Positions 17,483 to 26,365 are shown, numbered from the stretch's first letter. The stretch is 64,000 bases of DNA from Natronomonas salsuginis (GCF_005239135.1 NZ_QKNX01000006.1:62001-126000); one strand, 5' to 3'. The notes: generated by a model not told the origin, from the sequence alone. A program made the numbers and translations.

Positions 17483-18379
17483 TTAGCGCTCGCGGACGAC
17501 GACGAACTCCGCGAGGTCACGCAGATACTCGACCGCGGGCGACTCACCGGGGTCGGCCGCCGACAGCGCTGAGAGGGCGGCCTCGGACTCCTCGCGAGCG
17601 CGGTCGTTGATCTCCTCCGGCGTCAGATCCGTGATCTGGACCAGCGAGGGTCGTTCCATCGCTTCGTCCCGGCCCGCCGGCTTTCCGAGGGCGTCGGCGT
17701 CGGCCGTCGCGTCGAGCACGTCGTCGCGGATCTGAAAGGCGATCCCGACGCGTTCGGCGTACCCGCCGAACGACTCGACGGTGTAGGTATCGGCGTTTGC
17801 GGCGATCGCGCCAAGTTCGGCGGCGGCCCGGAACAGCGCCCCGGTCTTCCGGCGGGCCAGTTCCATGTACTCCTCCTCGGTCGCCGGCTGTGCGACGAGT
17901 TCGGTCGCCTCGCCCTCACCTAGTTCGACCATCGCCTCGGCGACCGCTCGCATCGCCCGGTCGTCGCTGCCGAACAGCGAGAATGCCTCGCCGAGCAACC
18001 CGTCGCTCACTGCGATCGCCGGACCGTGTCCGAACGCCGTCCAGGCGCTGTCGACGCCGCGTCTGAGCGCCGACTCGTCGATGATGTCGTCGACGACGAG
18101 CGAAGCGTTGTGTACCAATTCGATCCCGACGGCAAACTCGAGCGCCTCGGCGGCCGGCGTCGACCCGTCGCCGTCGTCGCCGACGAGCGATCCGGACTCG
18201 TCGACGAGTCGACCGCCCGCGGCTTCGAAGGCGAGCAGCGTCACCATCGGTCGGACGCGTTTGCCACCCGACAGCGAGACGTGCTTCAGCCGGTCGCACA
18301 TTGCCTCCGGCCCGGTGGCGTCGAGCACGGCGGTCAGCCGCGACCCGACAAGCGCCCGACGGCGCTCGAGATACTCCAT
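17483..18379 (-). CDS. Geranylgeranyl/farnesyl diphosphate synthase-type polyprenyl synthetase
   Basis: A protein of about 298 residues of the trans-isoprenyl diphosphate synthase family, condensing isopentenyl diphosphate onto allylic primers. GGKRVRP binds IPP, the first Asp-rich motif is VVDDIIDES and the second is IRDDVLDA. In haloarchaea these enzymes supply C20/C25 chains for ether lipids and carotenoids; chain length cannot be read from sequence alone. ATG 18379 is chosen because MEYLERRRALV begins the conserved domain. prs lies downstream on the same strand. A squalene/phytoene synthase that could use its products lies at 32201-33274. Confidence 0.92.
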   Translation of the reverse strand: MEYLERRRALVGSRLTAVLDATGPEAMCDRLKHVSLSGGKRVRPMVTLLAFEAAGGRLVDESGSLVGDDGDGSTPAAEALEFAVGIELVHNASLVVDDIIDESALRRGVDSAWTAFGHGPAIAVSDGLLGEAFSLFGSDDRAMRAVAEAMVELGEGEATELVAQPATEEEYMELARRKTGALFRAAAELGAIAANADTYTVESFGGYAERVGIAFQIRDDVLDATADADALGKPAGRDEAMERPSLVQITDLTPEEINDRAREESEAALSALSAADPGESPAVEYLRDLAEFVVVRER

Positions 18380-18470
18380 ACTCTTCGTAGGGTCGGTGTT
18401 CGGAAGTACGTGACGAATACGGCGGACGCGGATCGCGTGGGTATAAATCGCCGGACGACGTAACGCGGGC

Positions 18471-19193
18471 ATGGAGGTTCTCGGCGATGCGATCGCCCGC
18501 GATCGGCGATCGGACGCGACCGCGCTGTCGGCACCGGCCGTCGGGCGAGCGTACGACTACCGTCGCTTCTGTACGAGTGCGTGGAAGACGGGCAACTTTC
18601 TGCGGCTGCTCGGCGTTCGAGGCGGCGTCACCGTCGCGATCGCCGACGACCCGATCCCGGAGCCGGTGTTGACGCTCTTTGGGGCGGCCGCCCTCGGCGC
18701 GACCGTGCGGTTCGGGCCGCCGTCACCCGTCGGCGACGACACGCGCGCGCTAGTCGTGCCGACGGCCTCGCTCGACGAGTACGACGCCGGCCCGGCCACG
18801 AAACGGGTCGTCTACGGCGATCCCCCGGCTACCCCGGACGTCTCGTACTTCGAGCGCGACGTCTGGAGCGAGAACCCGACCGAACCGCCCGACCGCGTCG
18901 ATCCGGATGATCCGTTGCTTCGGACCGCCGACGAGACGTACTCCCACCGCGAGGTCCTGCGGTCGGCTCGGTCGATCGTCGAGCGGAACGGCCTCGACGC
19001 CGAGAGCGCCGTCGCCGTTCGCAGTTCGTTCGCGGACCCGTCCGTCGTCGTCGCGGGGCTCGTCGCGCCGATCGTGGCCGGCGCAACCGTCGCAATCGGT
19101 CCGGCGGCTCCCGGCGAGTTCGTCGTCGGCGGCGACGCGGGGGGTGACGCCGTCGCGCTGGCGTCGTCGCCGGATAGTCTCGGTTCGAAGTGA
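18471..19193 (+). CDS. ANL (AMP-binding)-like protein, N-terminal-domain only
   Basis: A 240-residue acidic protein resembling the N-terminal part of acyl-CoA synthetase-like (ANL) proteins: YDYRRFCTSAWKTGNFLRLLGVRGGVTVAIADDP and GAAALGATVRF look like the usual substrate-domain opening. It lacks the C-terminal adenylation domain and the P-loop-like TSGTTG motif, so it is unlikely to activate acids itself. Proteins of this size and pattern occur in other haloarchaea, so it is probably not a local truncation. TATAAA at 18442-18447 lies 29 bp before the ATG, predicting a leaderless message. Function unknown. Confidence 0.65.
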   Translation: MEVLGDAIARDRRSDATALSAPAVGRAYDYRRFCTSAWKTGNFLRLLGVRGGVTVAIADDPIPEPVLTLFGAAALGATVRFGPPSPVGDDTRALVVPTASLDEYDAGPATKRVVYGDPPATPDVSYFERDVWSENPTEPPDRVDPDDPLLRTADETYSHREVLRSARSIVERNGLDAESAVAVRSSFADPSVVVAGLVAPIVAGATVAIGPAAPGEFVVGGDAGGDAVALASSPDSLGSK

Positions 19194-19318
19194 GTAGAGT
19201 GGTGCATCCCACACCTGAAGCGCCATCGGGAACCCGAGATTGCCGCGTTTTGGGCCTCTCGCGGGTTTGCATTGGGGATTGTAGCACAAAAGCACAGGTG
19301 CTATCATAATAGCTCTCG

Positions 19319-19606
19319 ATCGGTTTGTCGCCCGGGCTTGCTGGCGTCGGCTCCCAAAACAGGCAGATCGCGTTCCCCTGTGGCCAGTAGGCGAGCGCGC
19401 CGGGCTCGACCTCCGACCGCGTCGACTCCGCGGGCGCGTCGACGTCGATTCTGACGTATAGCTCCGCGCCCCAGCGGGACGCGCGCCCCTCGATCGGCAA
19501 CGCGTCGGCGACGGCGGCGCACGTCTCCGGGTTCTCCTCGGTCCACTCGGCGGGCAGTTCCTCGCCGTCGACGGTGACACGGAACTCGTTCGTGGGTTCG
19601 TAGCGA
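19319..19606 (-). pseudogene. Cyclophilin-like domain protein, truncated at both ends
   Basis: The minus strand from about 19606 to 19319 encodes FRVTVDGEELPAEWTEENPE, TCAAVADALPIEGRASRWG, AELYVRIDVDA, GALAYWPQGNAICLFWEPTPASPGDKPI. This is the core of a small haloarchaeal cyclophilin-like fold protein. No start codon precedes the domain: the frame runs back into a mobile-element scar at 19607 onward. After GDKPI the frame leaves recognisable homology near 19318. Both ends therefore look cut by insertions. A TTG at 19500 is available but would start mid-domain. Confidence 0.65.
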
Positions 19607-19633
19607 CGTTTTCGGCATAATTCGAGGTGGAGC

Positions 19634-19686
19634 CTCCGGCCTCAAGGAGCGACCGAAGCGTAGCGAAGAGAGCGAGTAGGTCGGAG
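19634..19686 (+). mobile_element. IS200/IS605-type (TnpB element) right-end hairpin remnant, copy 1
   Basis: CTCCGGCCT (19634-19642) can pair with AGGTCGGAG (19678-19686) with one G-U pair, enclosing TCAAGGAGCGACC...GAGCGAGTAGG. The combination CTCAAGGAGCGA...GAGCGAGTAGG with a closing stem is the characteristic 3' end of haloarchaeal TnpB-carrying IS elements, where the omega-type RNA scaffold ends. No tnpA or tnpB remains nearby. The family assignment is from memory of these ends. Confidence 0.5.
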
Positions 19687-19847
19687 AGGAACCCGACATG
19701 GTACGACACAACCGGCATACTCCGACCGACCGACTCCCAAACGTATGAGTACCGTCGGGTACTCTCTGATGTATGGGCGTGCGTCGAACTGCTAACGTGA
19801 AACTCGCTATTGCCGGTGCCTGATTGCCGGGCGTCCACATCAAAGCC

Positions 19848-19904
19848 CCACCCTCAAGGAGCGAACGGCGTCAGCCGTGAGCGAGTAGGGTGGAGTAGTT
19901 TACA
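19848..19904 (+). mobile_element. IS200/IS605-type (TnpB element) right-end hairpin remnant, copy 2
   Basis: CCACCCT (19848-19854) pairs perfectly with AGGGTGG (19887-19893). The interior reads CAAGGAGCGAACGGCGTCAGCCGTGAGCGAGT, which itself holds a perfect ACGGC/GCCGT hairpin, and AGTAGTTTACAC follows the stem. This is the second and better-preserved TnpB-type right end within 220 bp; the transposase and nuclease genes are absent. The surrounding 19194-20002 region otherwise contains only the broken cyclophilin-like gene. Confidence 0.55.
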
Positions 19905-20002
19905 CGACCGATATATACCTTCCTGCCCCAACGCATCGTCGCACGCGCCGTCCTCGTCCGCTGTCAGAAAGGGTTTGTAGCCCCCGCCGCTACGGACGGG
20001 CG

Positions 20003-20422
20003 ATGGCTACCGCGCGACGGATTGCCGCGACGAACGATGTGCCGGCCGAAACGACGCTCGTGTTCACGCTCCGGGAGATCGATTCGGGGGAGAAACGCGA
20101 GGGCATTCTCGTCCGAACCGACGACGACCTCCACGCCTGGTTCAACTACTGCCAACACTACACCCACATCAAGATCGACAAGGGAACCGGCGCGGAGATG
20201 CGCAACGGCGAGCTCATCTGCGAGAACCACGGCGCGTACTTCGAATCGGACACCGGTTTCTGCAACTTCGGCCCCTGCGAGGGCGCGTACCTGAACGAAG
20301 TCGAGATCGAGGTCGAGGACGGTGACGTATATCTTGTCGACGACGACTACGAGTTCGTCCGCGAGGGGCCGATCGAGGCCGACGACGCGGATCTGGAATC
20401 GAAATCGAACTACAAGTTCTGA
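20003..20422 (+). CDS. Rieske-type [2Fe-2S] protein
   Basis: A 139-residue soluble protein that is essentially one Rieske domain. The cluster ligands are Cys50-x-His52 (NYCQHYTH) and Cys73-x2-His76 (CENHGAYF), and FESDTGFC...GPCEGAYL follows as in ferredoxin-type Rieske proteins. There is no membrane anchor or signal, so it probably acts as a cytoplasmic electron carrier, perhaps for an oxygenase. No partner is encoded nearby; the next gene is a SnoaL-like protein, a fold also found in oxygenase beta subunits. TATATA at 19911-19917 is a distant promoter candidate. Confidence 0.88.
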   Translation: MATARRIAATNDVPAETTLVFTLREIDSGEKREGILVRTDDDLHAWFNYCQHYTHIKIDKGTGAEMRNGELICENHGAYFESDTGFCNFGPCEGAYLNEVEIEVEDGDVYLVDDDYEFVREGPIEADDADLESKSNYKF

Positions 20423-20570
20423 GCGGCGTGCGCCGTCCACCGACGTGGTGTTCGAGCGCCCTCGGTGATCGATGGTTCTCCTACCGTCGTCCCGCGATAC
20501 AGGGACTGTGTGCGACAATAGCAAGACCTCTCGCCGCAACCCTTAAGACCGACCTGCGTGCCCCCCACGC

Positions 20571-21053
20571 ATGGACCTCGAAGACAGGGTGCGAGCGCTC
20601 GAAGACAGAGGCGAGATCGAGCGGCTGAAATACGAGTACGCCCGCCGACTCGACGACGACGAGTTCGATAGCGTGGTCGAGCTGTTCACCGAGGACGCGA
20701 CGTACGCCCTCGAGGGCTGGGGGACCCACGAGGGCCACGCGGAGATCGCGGCGTTCATCGAGACGACGCTCGCGGATGCCTTCGAGTACACGGCGCACGT
20801 GATGCACCACCCGACGATCGACGTCGACGGCGACACCGCGAGCGCCGAGTGGTACCTCGAAATCCACTACGCGCTCGCCGACGGCACCGCCGGCTGGCGG
20901 CAGGGCCGCTACTTCGACGAGTACGAGAAGGTCGACGGCGAGTGGCTGTTCTCGTCGATGTCGCACACCATCCTCGCCAGACAGCGCTCCGAGTACGAGG
21001 TCGTCGAGGACGAGCGCTACGGCGAGATCATCGAGTACGGCGCCCCCCGATAG
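20571..21053 (+). CDS. NTF2/SnoaL-like protein
   Basis: A 160-residue protein of the nuclear transport factor 2/SnoaL_4 fold. It starts with a helical section EIERLKYEYARRLDDDEFDSVVELFTEDATYAL, then VMHHPTIDVDGDTASAEWYLEIHY and YFDEYEKVDGEWLFSSM. Members include small-molecule isomerases, dehydratases and ring-hydroxylating dioxygenase beta subunits; the catalytic role here is not known. CCTTAAG at 20540-20546, about 25 bp before the ATG, may be the promoter. It is convergent with pabC (18 bp gap). Confidence 0.85.
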   Translation: MDLEDRVRALEDRGEIERLKYEYARRLDDDEFDSVVELFTEDATYALEGWGTHEGHAEIAAFIETTLADAFEYTAHVMHHPTIDVDGDTASAEWYLEIHYALADGTAGWRQGRYFDEYEKVDGEWLFSSMSHTILARQRSEYEVVEDERYGEIIEYGAPR

Positions 21054-21071
21054 CGTCCTCGTCCTGTCAGA

Positions 21072-21980
21072 TCAATCGTAGCAGCGCCGTTCGACCAGCT
21101 CGTCGTAGGCCGCCCGCAGGCGCTCCGTGATCGGTCCGCCGCCCGCCGTTCCGTCGCCATCGCCCGCCGTCGCGTCGCCGCGACCGACCGGCTTGCCGTC
21201 GATTCGGGCGATCGGGCGCAACTCCCAGGTCGTGTTCGTACAGAACGCCTCGTCGGCGTCCCGCAGGGCCGCCGGCTCGTATCGCCCCATCTCGACCGGA
21301 ATGCCGACCGAGGCGGCCAGTTCGACGACGCGTTCGCGGGTGATGCCCGGCAGGATCGTCCCCGTCGCGGGCGTCCGCAGCGTCCCGTCGTCGACGAAGA
21401 ACACGTTGCTCGTCGCGCCCTCCGCGAGGAAGCCGTCGGTGTCGCGCATGATCGCCTCGTCGGCGTCCGACTCTCGCAGCTCCAGCCGCGCGAGGATGCC
21501 GTTGAGGTAGTTGTGTGTCTTCGCGTCGACGGGGACGGCGGCGTCGGGTATCCGACGCGTCTCGACGGTTTCGACGGTCGCGGGGCCATCCCAGATCGGC
21601 TCGCCGCCGACGCCGCCTCGGCACAGCGGTCTGACGTAGACGGCGACTGTCGGATCGACCTCAGCGGCGGGCGTCAGTTTCCCGGGCTGGACGCCCCGGC
21701 TGACCGACACGCGGACGTAGGCTTCTTCGAGCTCGTTCGCCGAGAGCGTCGCCTCGACGCGGGATTCGAGGTCGTCGGGGACCGCCTCGGCCATCCCGAG
21801 CGTCTCGCAGGTCGCCTCGAGCCGGTCGCGGTGTCGGTTCCACTCGAACACCCTCGCGCCGTAGGCGCGGCAGGTCTCGAAGGCGGCGTCGCCGTACCGA
21901 AAGCCGCGGTCGTCGACGTGAACGGTCGCCTGCGCGCGCTCGACCAACTCGCCGTTCAGGTGGTACAAAAGCGACATCAT
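21072..21980 (-). CDS. pabC: Aminotransferase class IV / 4-amino-4-deoxychorismate lyase
   Basis: A 302-residue fold-type IV PLP enzyme. RGFRYGDAAFETCRAYG is the N-terminal family motif, KTHNYLNGILARLE holds the PLP lysine, EGATSNVFFVDDGTLRTPA and LPGITRERVVELA are the usual cofactor-phosphate and active-site loops. The reaction is release of pyruvate from aminodeoxychorismate to give p-aminobenzoate, inferred from its position as last gene of a pabB-pabA-pabC unit; branched-chain or D-amino-acid aminotransferases share the fold. The ATG at 21980 overlaps the pabA stop (TGATG). Confidence 0.85.
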   Translation of the reverse strand: MMSLLYHLNGELVERAQATVHVDDRGFRYGDAAFETCRAYGARVFEWNRHRDRLEATCETLGMAEAVPDDLESRVEATLSANELEEAYVRVSVSRGVQPGKLTPAAEVDPTVAVYVRPLCRGGVGGEPIWDGPATVETVETRRIPDAAVPVDAKTHNYLNGILARLELRESDADEAIMRDTDGFLAEGATSNVFFVDDGTLRTPATGTILPGITRERVVELAASVGIPVEMGRYEPAALRDADEAFCTNTTWELRPIARIDGKPVGRGDATAGDGDGTAGGGPITERLRAAYDELVERRCYD

Positions 21981-22573
21981 CAGGTCCGACAACGCCGACA
22001 GAACGTCTCGATCATCCGCTCGCCCACGTCCGTGAGGATGCTCTCGGGGTGGAACTGGACGCCCTCGTGGGGTTTCTCGCGGTGGCGGACGCCCATGAGA
22101 ACGGCGCGCTCGTCTTCGGTCCCGGCCTCGGTTCTCGCTGTCTCGACCAGTTCCGGCGGCAGCGCCCCGGTTTCGGCGGCCAGCGAGTGATACCGGCCCA
22201 CGTCGAAGCGCTCGGGGAGCCCCTCGAAGACGCCCGCTCCGTCGTGGGTAATCGTCGAGGGTTTCCCGTGGACGACCTCCGGTGCGTACCCAACGGAGAC
22301 GCCGTGGGCCGCACACAGCGCCTGGTGGCCGAGACAGACGCCGAGCGTCGGGTACGACAGCGACTCGAAGATCGCGGTCGAGACGCCCGCCTCAGCGGGG
22401 GTTCCGGGGCCGGGCGAGACGACGATCCCGTCGGGATCGAGTCGCTCGATTCCCTCGACGGAGATCGCGTCGTTGCGCCGGACAACCACCTCGGCGTGCG
22501 TGCCGACGTACTGGACGAGGTTGTAGACGAACGAGTCGTAGTTATCGACGACGAGTACTGTTGGCCGGGTCAT
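21980..22573 (-). CDS. pabA: Glutamine amidotransferase, anthranilate/aminodeoxychorismate synthase component II
   Basis: A 197-residue class I glutamine amidotransferase that hydrolyses glutamine and channels ammonia to the chorismate-binding partner encoded upstream. The nucleophile is the Cys in [10 protein letters not shown], and the His/Glu pair is in [16 protein letters not shown] and [14 protein letters not shown] are the oxyanion-hole and N-terminal motifs. TrpG and PabA cannot be separated by sequence at this level; the neighbouring pabC favours p-aminobenzoate synthesis. The start overlaps the upstream stop by four bases (ATGA). Confidence 0.88.
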   Translation of the reverse strand: MTRPTVLVVDNYDSFVYNLVQYVGTHAEVVVRRNDAISVEGIERLDPDGIVVSPGPGTPAEAGVSTAIFESLSYPTLGVCLGHQALCAAHGVSVGYAPEVVHGKPSTITHDGAGVFEGLPERFDVGRYHSLAAETGALPPELVETARTEAGTEDERAVLMGVRHREKPHEGVQFHPESILTDVGERMIETFCRRCRT

Positions 22574-24087
22574 CGCGCCGCCTCCAGCGTGAACGTCGCC
22601 CGGTCTTCGAGCGCGGCGTCGATCGCGTTGACGAGCGCCCGGCCCTTCGCGAGCGTCTCCTCGTACTCGACGTCGGGGTCCGAATCGTGGACGATCCCCG
22701 CCCCGACTCGGAGGTCGTAGCGATCGCCGTCTCGGACGAGCGTCCGGATGACGATGTTCAGCGTCGCCCGGTCGTCGAACCCGAAGATGCCGATGCTGCC
22801 GGTGTAGGGGCCGCGTCGCGTCCGTTCGACGTCGTCGATGATCGCCATCGTCTTCGGCTTCGGCGCGCCCGTGATCGTCCCGCCGGGGAACATCGCGCCG
22901 ACGGCGTCCGCGACCGAGCGCTCCGGGCGCAATCGCCCCTCGACGAGGCTGACGAGGTGCATCACCTCCGAGTAGCGGTCGACCCGGCGGTACTCCGCGA
23001 CGTCGACGCTGCCGTACTCGCTCACCTTCCCGAGGTCGTTTCGTTCGAGATCGACCATCATCGCGTGCTCGGCGCGCTCTTTGTCGTCGGCCAGCAGTTC
23101 GGCTTCCAGCGCCCGGTCCGCCTCGGGCGTCTCCCCGCGCGGGCGGGTGCCCGCGATCGGTTCGGTCAGGAGTCGATCGCCCTCGACGTCGAGGAGGAGC
23201 TCGGGGCTCGCGCTCACCAGATCGATGCCCCGGAACTCGAGGAGGGCGGAGTAGGGTGCCGGATTGACGCGGCGCAGGGCGGCGTAGGCCTCGACGGGGT
23301 GGACGGCCGCCGGGGCCGACAGCCGCTGGGAGACGTTCGCCTGGAACGTGTCCCCGTCGCGGATCGATGCTTTGATCGCCCGAACTCGGTCCGCGAACGC
23401 CGCCCGTCCGCAGCCGCTCTCGAAGGCGGCCCGCTCGCCCTCGGCAGGCGCGCGCCCGGCGGAGCGGTCCCCGGCGACGATCCTGGCGAGGAGGTCGCGG
23501 GCGCGCCCGAGCGCCCAGTCGTAGGCCGCATCGACCGATTCGTGCTCGTCGAGTCGCGGACAGGCCGTGATTCGCAGTTCGACCTCGTTGCCGCGGGGCT
23601 CCCTCCAGGCGGCGATCCGGTCGTACTTCGCGAGCTGCAGGTGGGCAAGACCGCGGTCGTCGTCGGTCTCCTCCGGAATCGCTTCGAGCTCCCGCGCGAC
23701 GTCGTAGGAGAGCCAGCCGACCAACCCACACGGATACGGCGTCTCGCAGTCGCCGCGCGCGAGGTTCTCGGCGCGCAACGCGGCGTCGAGCGTCGCGAGC
23801 GACGGCGAACTCGCGTGCCGGCCGCGTTCCGCGCCGCTCTCGTCATCGAGTGCGACCGCGTCCGACGACACCGTGACGCGTTCGATCGGATCGGTCGCGA
23901 AGTAGCCCCAGCCGGACTGACCGCCGCTCGTCTCCAAGAAGACGTCGCCGCCGTCGCCGCGCCGGGCGCGGCGATACGCCTCGAAGGGGTCGGAGACCCG
24001 GGTTCGAAGTTCGACCGGCATCCGCGCCGTTTCGGCCGCCTCGGCGGCCACGGCACGGAACGACTCCCGGTCGGTGATCACTCGCAT
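22570..24087 (-). CDS. pabB: Chorismate-binding synthase component I (PabB or TrpE-like)
   Basis: A 505-residue chorismate-utilising enzyme working with the amidotransferase downstream. The C-terminal catalytic half has [40 protein letters not shown] and [12 protein letters not shown]. At residue 312 (PIAGT) it has Ala, as in TrpE and some PabB proteins, not the Lys of E. coli PabB. FLETSG near residue 50 is close to the tryptophan-binding LLES of TrpE. The adjacent pabC supports aminodeoxychorismate synthesis for folate, but anthranilate synthesis remains possible. First gene of a tightly overlapping three-gene operon. Confidence 0.82.
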   Translation of the reverse strand: MRVITDRESFRAVAAEAAETARMPVELRTRVSDPFEAYRRARRGDGGDVFLETSGGQSGWGYFATDPIERVTVSSDAVALDDESGAERGRHASSPSLATLDAALRAENLARGDCETPYPCGLVGWLSYDVARELEAIPEETDDDRGLAHLQLAKYDRIAAWREPRGNEVELRITACPRLDEHESVDAAYDWALGRARDLLARIVAGDRSAGRAPAEGERAAFESGCGRAAFADRVRAIKASIRDGDTFQANVSQRLSAPAAVHPVEAYAALRRVNPAPYSALLEFRGIDLVSASPELLLDVEGDRLLTEPIAGTRPRGETPEADRALEAELLADDKERAEHAMMVDLERNDLGKVSEYGSVDVAEYRRVDRYSEVMHLVSLVEGRLRPERSVADAVGAMFPGGTITGAPKPKTMAIIDDVERTRRGPYTGSIGIFGFDDRATLNIVIRTLVRDGDRYDLRVGAGIVHDSDPDVEYEETLAKGRALVNAIDAALEDRATFTLEAAR

Positions 24088-24168
24088 TGCCCTACTGAGG
24101 GGGACCGAAGAATAACGGTTTTGCGGTCCGGGCGGTTCTCCGGGGGCTCCGAGTCGGGGCTCAGTCGC

Positions 24169-24657
24169 TCACTCCGTCGCGCTCTCCTGCCAGCGGGTGA
24201 TCCGCTTTGCGGAGATCTCCGTCGCGTCGGCGACCGCGTCGGCGTCCGCGTCGAGGAGGTCGGCGACCGTCTCGACGCCCGCGGCGGCCAGCCGCTCGGC
24301 GTACGCCGGGCCGATCCCGCTGACCGTGTCGACGGGGTCGGCGTCCGTTTCGCCGTCGTCGGCCGCGTCGTCCGTTTCGCCGTCGTCAGCTTCGTCGGCA
24401 GCGTCGGCCTCGTCCGTGTCCGTCGATTCCTCGTCTTCTTCGTCTCCGCCCGCTTCGGTTTCGAGTCCGTCTTCGTCGACCGACGCGTCCGACTCGGCAG
24501 ATTCGGCGGCCGGCGCGTCCGTCCCCGCGGCGGCTTCGTCGGCCTCCGTCGTCTCCTCGTCCTCCTCTCGTTCACGCGCCACGGCGACGTTCGTCCCCTC
24601 CGACTCGTCGGAGCCGCTGAGGCCGAGCATCGCTCGGATAATGTCGAAAACGCCCAT
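24169..24657 (-). CDS. Acidic protein with C-terminal helix-hairpin-helix domain
   Basis: A protein of about 162 residues. A short N-terminal segment (MGVFDIIRAMLGLSGS) is followed by a long Asp/Glu/Ala/Thr-rich disordered linker (about 20-105). A C-terminal helix-hairpin-helix domain follows, with VSGIGPAYAERLAAAGVETVADLLDADADAVADAT. This domain is like the DUF4332/HhH unit found at the C-terminus of the PhaC protein at 50815 in this same window. It probably binds DNA or protein; the role is unknown. The ATG at 24657 gives the conserved MGVFD start. Confidence 0.75.
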   Translation of the reverse strand: MGVFDIIRAMLGLSGSDESEGTNVAVAREREEDEETTEADEAAAGTDAPAAESAESDASVDEDGLETEAGGDEEDEESTDTDEADAADEADDGETDDAADDGETDADPVDTVSGIGPAYAERLAAAGVETVADLLDADADAVADATEISAKRITRWQESATE

Positions 24658-24797
24658 ACGTCTTCGATGCACGGGGGTGTACTTAAAAACAACCACCGCC
24701 GCGACGTGCATCATACGCTCCGCGGTCGCACAGCCCCACCGACGCGACCCACTGTCCCGAACGCATCGCTTATAAACGAGCGTCCGAACGGACGGGT

Positions 24798-25511
24798 ATG
24801 GACTCCCTCGAAGTCGAACTCGACCGGGCGCGCGCGCTCTCGGTCGCGGACCTCGCCGACGCCATCGAGTCGATCGGCTTCGAGTGCACCCGGTGTGGTG
24901 CCTGCTGTAAGGCCGCCGATCCGGTCGACGGTGACGGCGACCGCGAGCCGCACACCGCCACGGTGTTCCCCGACGAAGTCCGCCAGTTACGGGCGTCCGA
25001 GGCGGCCCGCGACCGCGAGTACGACTGGCGCGACGTCGCCCGCCCGATGCCGTACGGGCTCGCCGAAACCGACGACGGCGATCTCGCGGGCGAAACGTTC
25101 GAGTGGGCGATCCAGACCGACGACTGCGGCGACTGCACGTTTTACACCGAGTCAGACGACGGCACCGGCGCGTGTACGGTTCACGAGGACCGACCGCTCG
25201 TCTGCCGGACGTACCCGTTTTCCGTCGCCACCCCCGACGCCGGCGGTCTCGGGACTACGGAGCCGATGGGCGGCGTCGTCGAGCGGGCGGGCGCGGTTCG
25301 CGCCCACGAGTGCGAGGGGCTCGGACGCGACATCACCCGCGAGGAGGCGGAGGAACTGGCGCACGCGCTCAAAGAACGGGCCGTTCGGGAACTCGAGGAG
25401 GCCATCCGTGTCCGGGACAACTACGAACCCACGGACGCGCCCGGCGTCGTCGTCCACGATTCGGAGGGTCAAAAGCGCCCGGACGGCACGCCGCTCGACG
25501 GGTCGTCGTGA
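24798..25511 (+). CDS. YkgJ-family cysteine cluster protein
   Basis: A 237-residue protein with the CxxCxxCC signature (CTRCGACC, Cys30, 33, 36, 37) followed by DDCGDCTFY, GACTVHEDRPLVCRTYPF and a last Cys in HECEGLG, the UPF0153/YkgJ zinc- or iron-chelating pattern. The molecular role of the family is not established, though some members are linked to metal-cluster or methyltransferase systems. TTATAAAC at 24769-24776 lies about 22 bp before the ATG, predicting a leaderless transcript. Flanked by the HhH gene (divergent) and the TRAM gene. Confidence 0.85.
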   Translation: MDSLEVELDRARALSVADLADAIESIGFECTRCGACCKAADPVDGDGDREPHTATVFPDEVRQLRASEAARDREYDWRDVARPMPYGLAETDDGDLAGETFEWAIQTDDCGDCTFYTESDDGTGACTVHEDRPLVCRTYPFSVATPDAGGLGTTEPMGGVVERAGAVRAHECEGLGRDITREEAEELAHALKERAVRELEEAIRVRDNYEPTDAPGVVVHDSEGQKRPDGTPLDGSS

Positions 25512-25570
25512 CGTTCGCGGCTCGAACGTCCCGAGTTCATAATAAACGGAGAAGACGGAGCATGGGATAT

Positions 25571-25608
25571 ATAAATAACTGCGGCACGCGGAACGGAGTG
25601 TATATAAA
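25571..25608 (+). promoter_or_regulatory. Two closely spaced TATA elements upstream of the TRAM gene
   Basis: TATATAAATAA (about 25568-25578) and TATATAAATG (25601-25610) lie 125-165 bp before the TRAM start. A third, CTTCTATACG, at 25690-25699 is at the usual distance (about 35 bp) for that gene. The upstream pair may drive a longer leader or a small transcript from 25608 (an ATG is there, but its frame runs through the TRAM gene and looks non-coding). Confidence 0.4.
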
Positions 25609-25732
25609 TGTCACCGAAGCGAACGGGTCGAACGGCCGCTTCACCCGTCGCTCCCGGCGCGCGCCCGACAGTCACGTTCGACCCAGCCGATAGCTTCTAT
25701 ACGCGGGGCCGACATGTCGAAACAGAAGCTCT

Positions 25733-26125
25733 ATGGAAATCTCTGAGAAGCTCCTGTGTCTGTTTAGCGCGGAGATCGAAGAAACCGATGACCGCTTCGT
25801 CGTCGAGGTACCCAAACGCGAGATCGAGACCGGTTCCGTCGGTGCCGGCGAGACCTACCGCGTCGCGCTCATTTCGGGCGATGGCGAGGTCGCCTCGTCG
25901 GACGCGGAGGTCTCCGAGGCCCCCTCGGACGAACCACAACCGCCCGTCGAGGCCGGGGAGATCCGCTACGTCGAGATCGAGGATCTCGGCAAGCAGGGCG
26001 ACGGCATCGCGCGCGTCGAGCGCGGGTACGTCATCATCGTCCCCGGCGCGGAGGTCGGCGAGCGCGTCAAGATCGAAGTCTCGGAAGTCAAGTCCAACTT
26101 CGCGGTCGGCGAGATCATCGAGTAG
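25733..26125 (+). CDS. TRAM domain RNA-binding protein
   Basis: A 130-residue protein ending in a TRAM domain: RYVEIEDLGKQGDGIARVERGYVIIVPGAEVGERVKIEVSEVKSNFAVGEIIE. The first 70 residues carry a short segment MEISEKLLCLFSAEIEETDDRFVVEVP common to haloarchaeal members. Stand-alone archaeal TRAM proteins bind RNA and act as RNA chaperones, probably in translation or cold adaptation. No operon partner is seen; the next gene starts 240 bp downstream with its own TATA element. Confidence 0.9.
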   Translation: MEISEKLLCLFSAEIEETDDRFVVEVPKREIETGSVGAGETYRVALISGDGEVASSDAEVSEAPSDEPQPPVEAGEIRYVEIEDLGKQGDGIARVERGYVIIVPGAEVGERVKIEVSEVKSNFAVGEIIE

Positions 26126-26365
26126 CGACGACGGTCGGCGATCGATTTCGACCGGACGATGCGTCTCGTACTGCGCGAATTAATTTACATATTCCGACGA
26201 GTCCACCGACCCATAACCGCGATTCGTCTTCTCGTTTTCGATCCGTACCAACCGACGTTCTTCTGTCCGGTCGCTGCCCCCGATAGAACCACAAAAGCGC
26301 ATGAATGCGGCGTGTTGGCCGACTGTACCAAACCGCCTTTTATCATCCCTACCGTTGGGTGTGGT

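Noticed and set aside
22282-25542. A 1086-codon open frame on the plus strand
   Set aside because: It runs antisense to pabA, pabB and the HhH gene and out of frame with the YkgJ gene. Its Arg/Val-rich composition is that of a high-GC shadow frame.
25608-26183. A 191-codon frame starting at the TATATAAATG element
   Set aside because: It overlaps the TRAM gene in another frame and has Ser/Arg-rich shadow composition.
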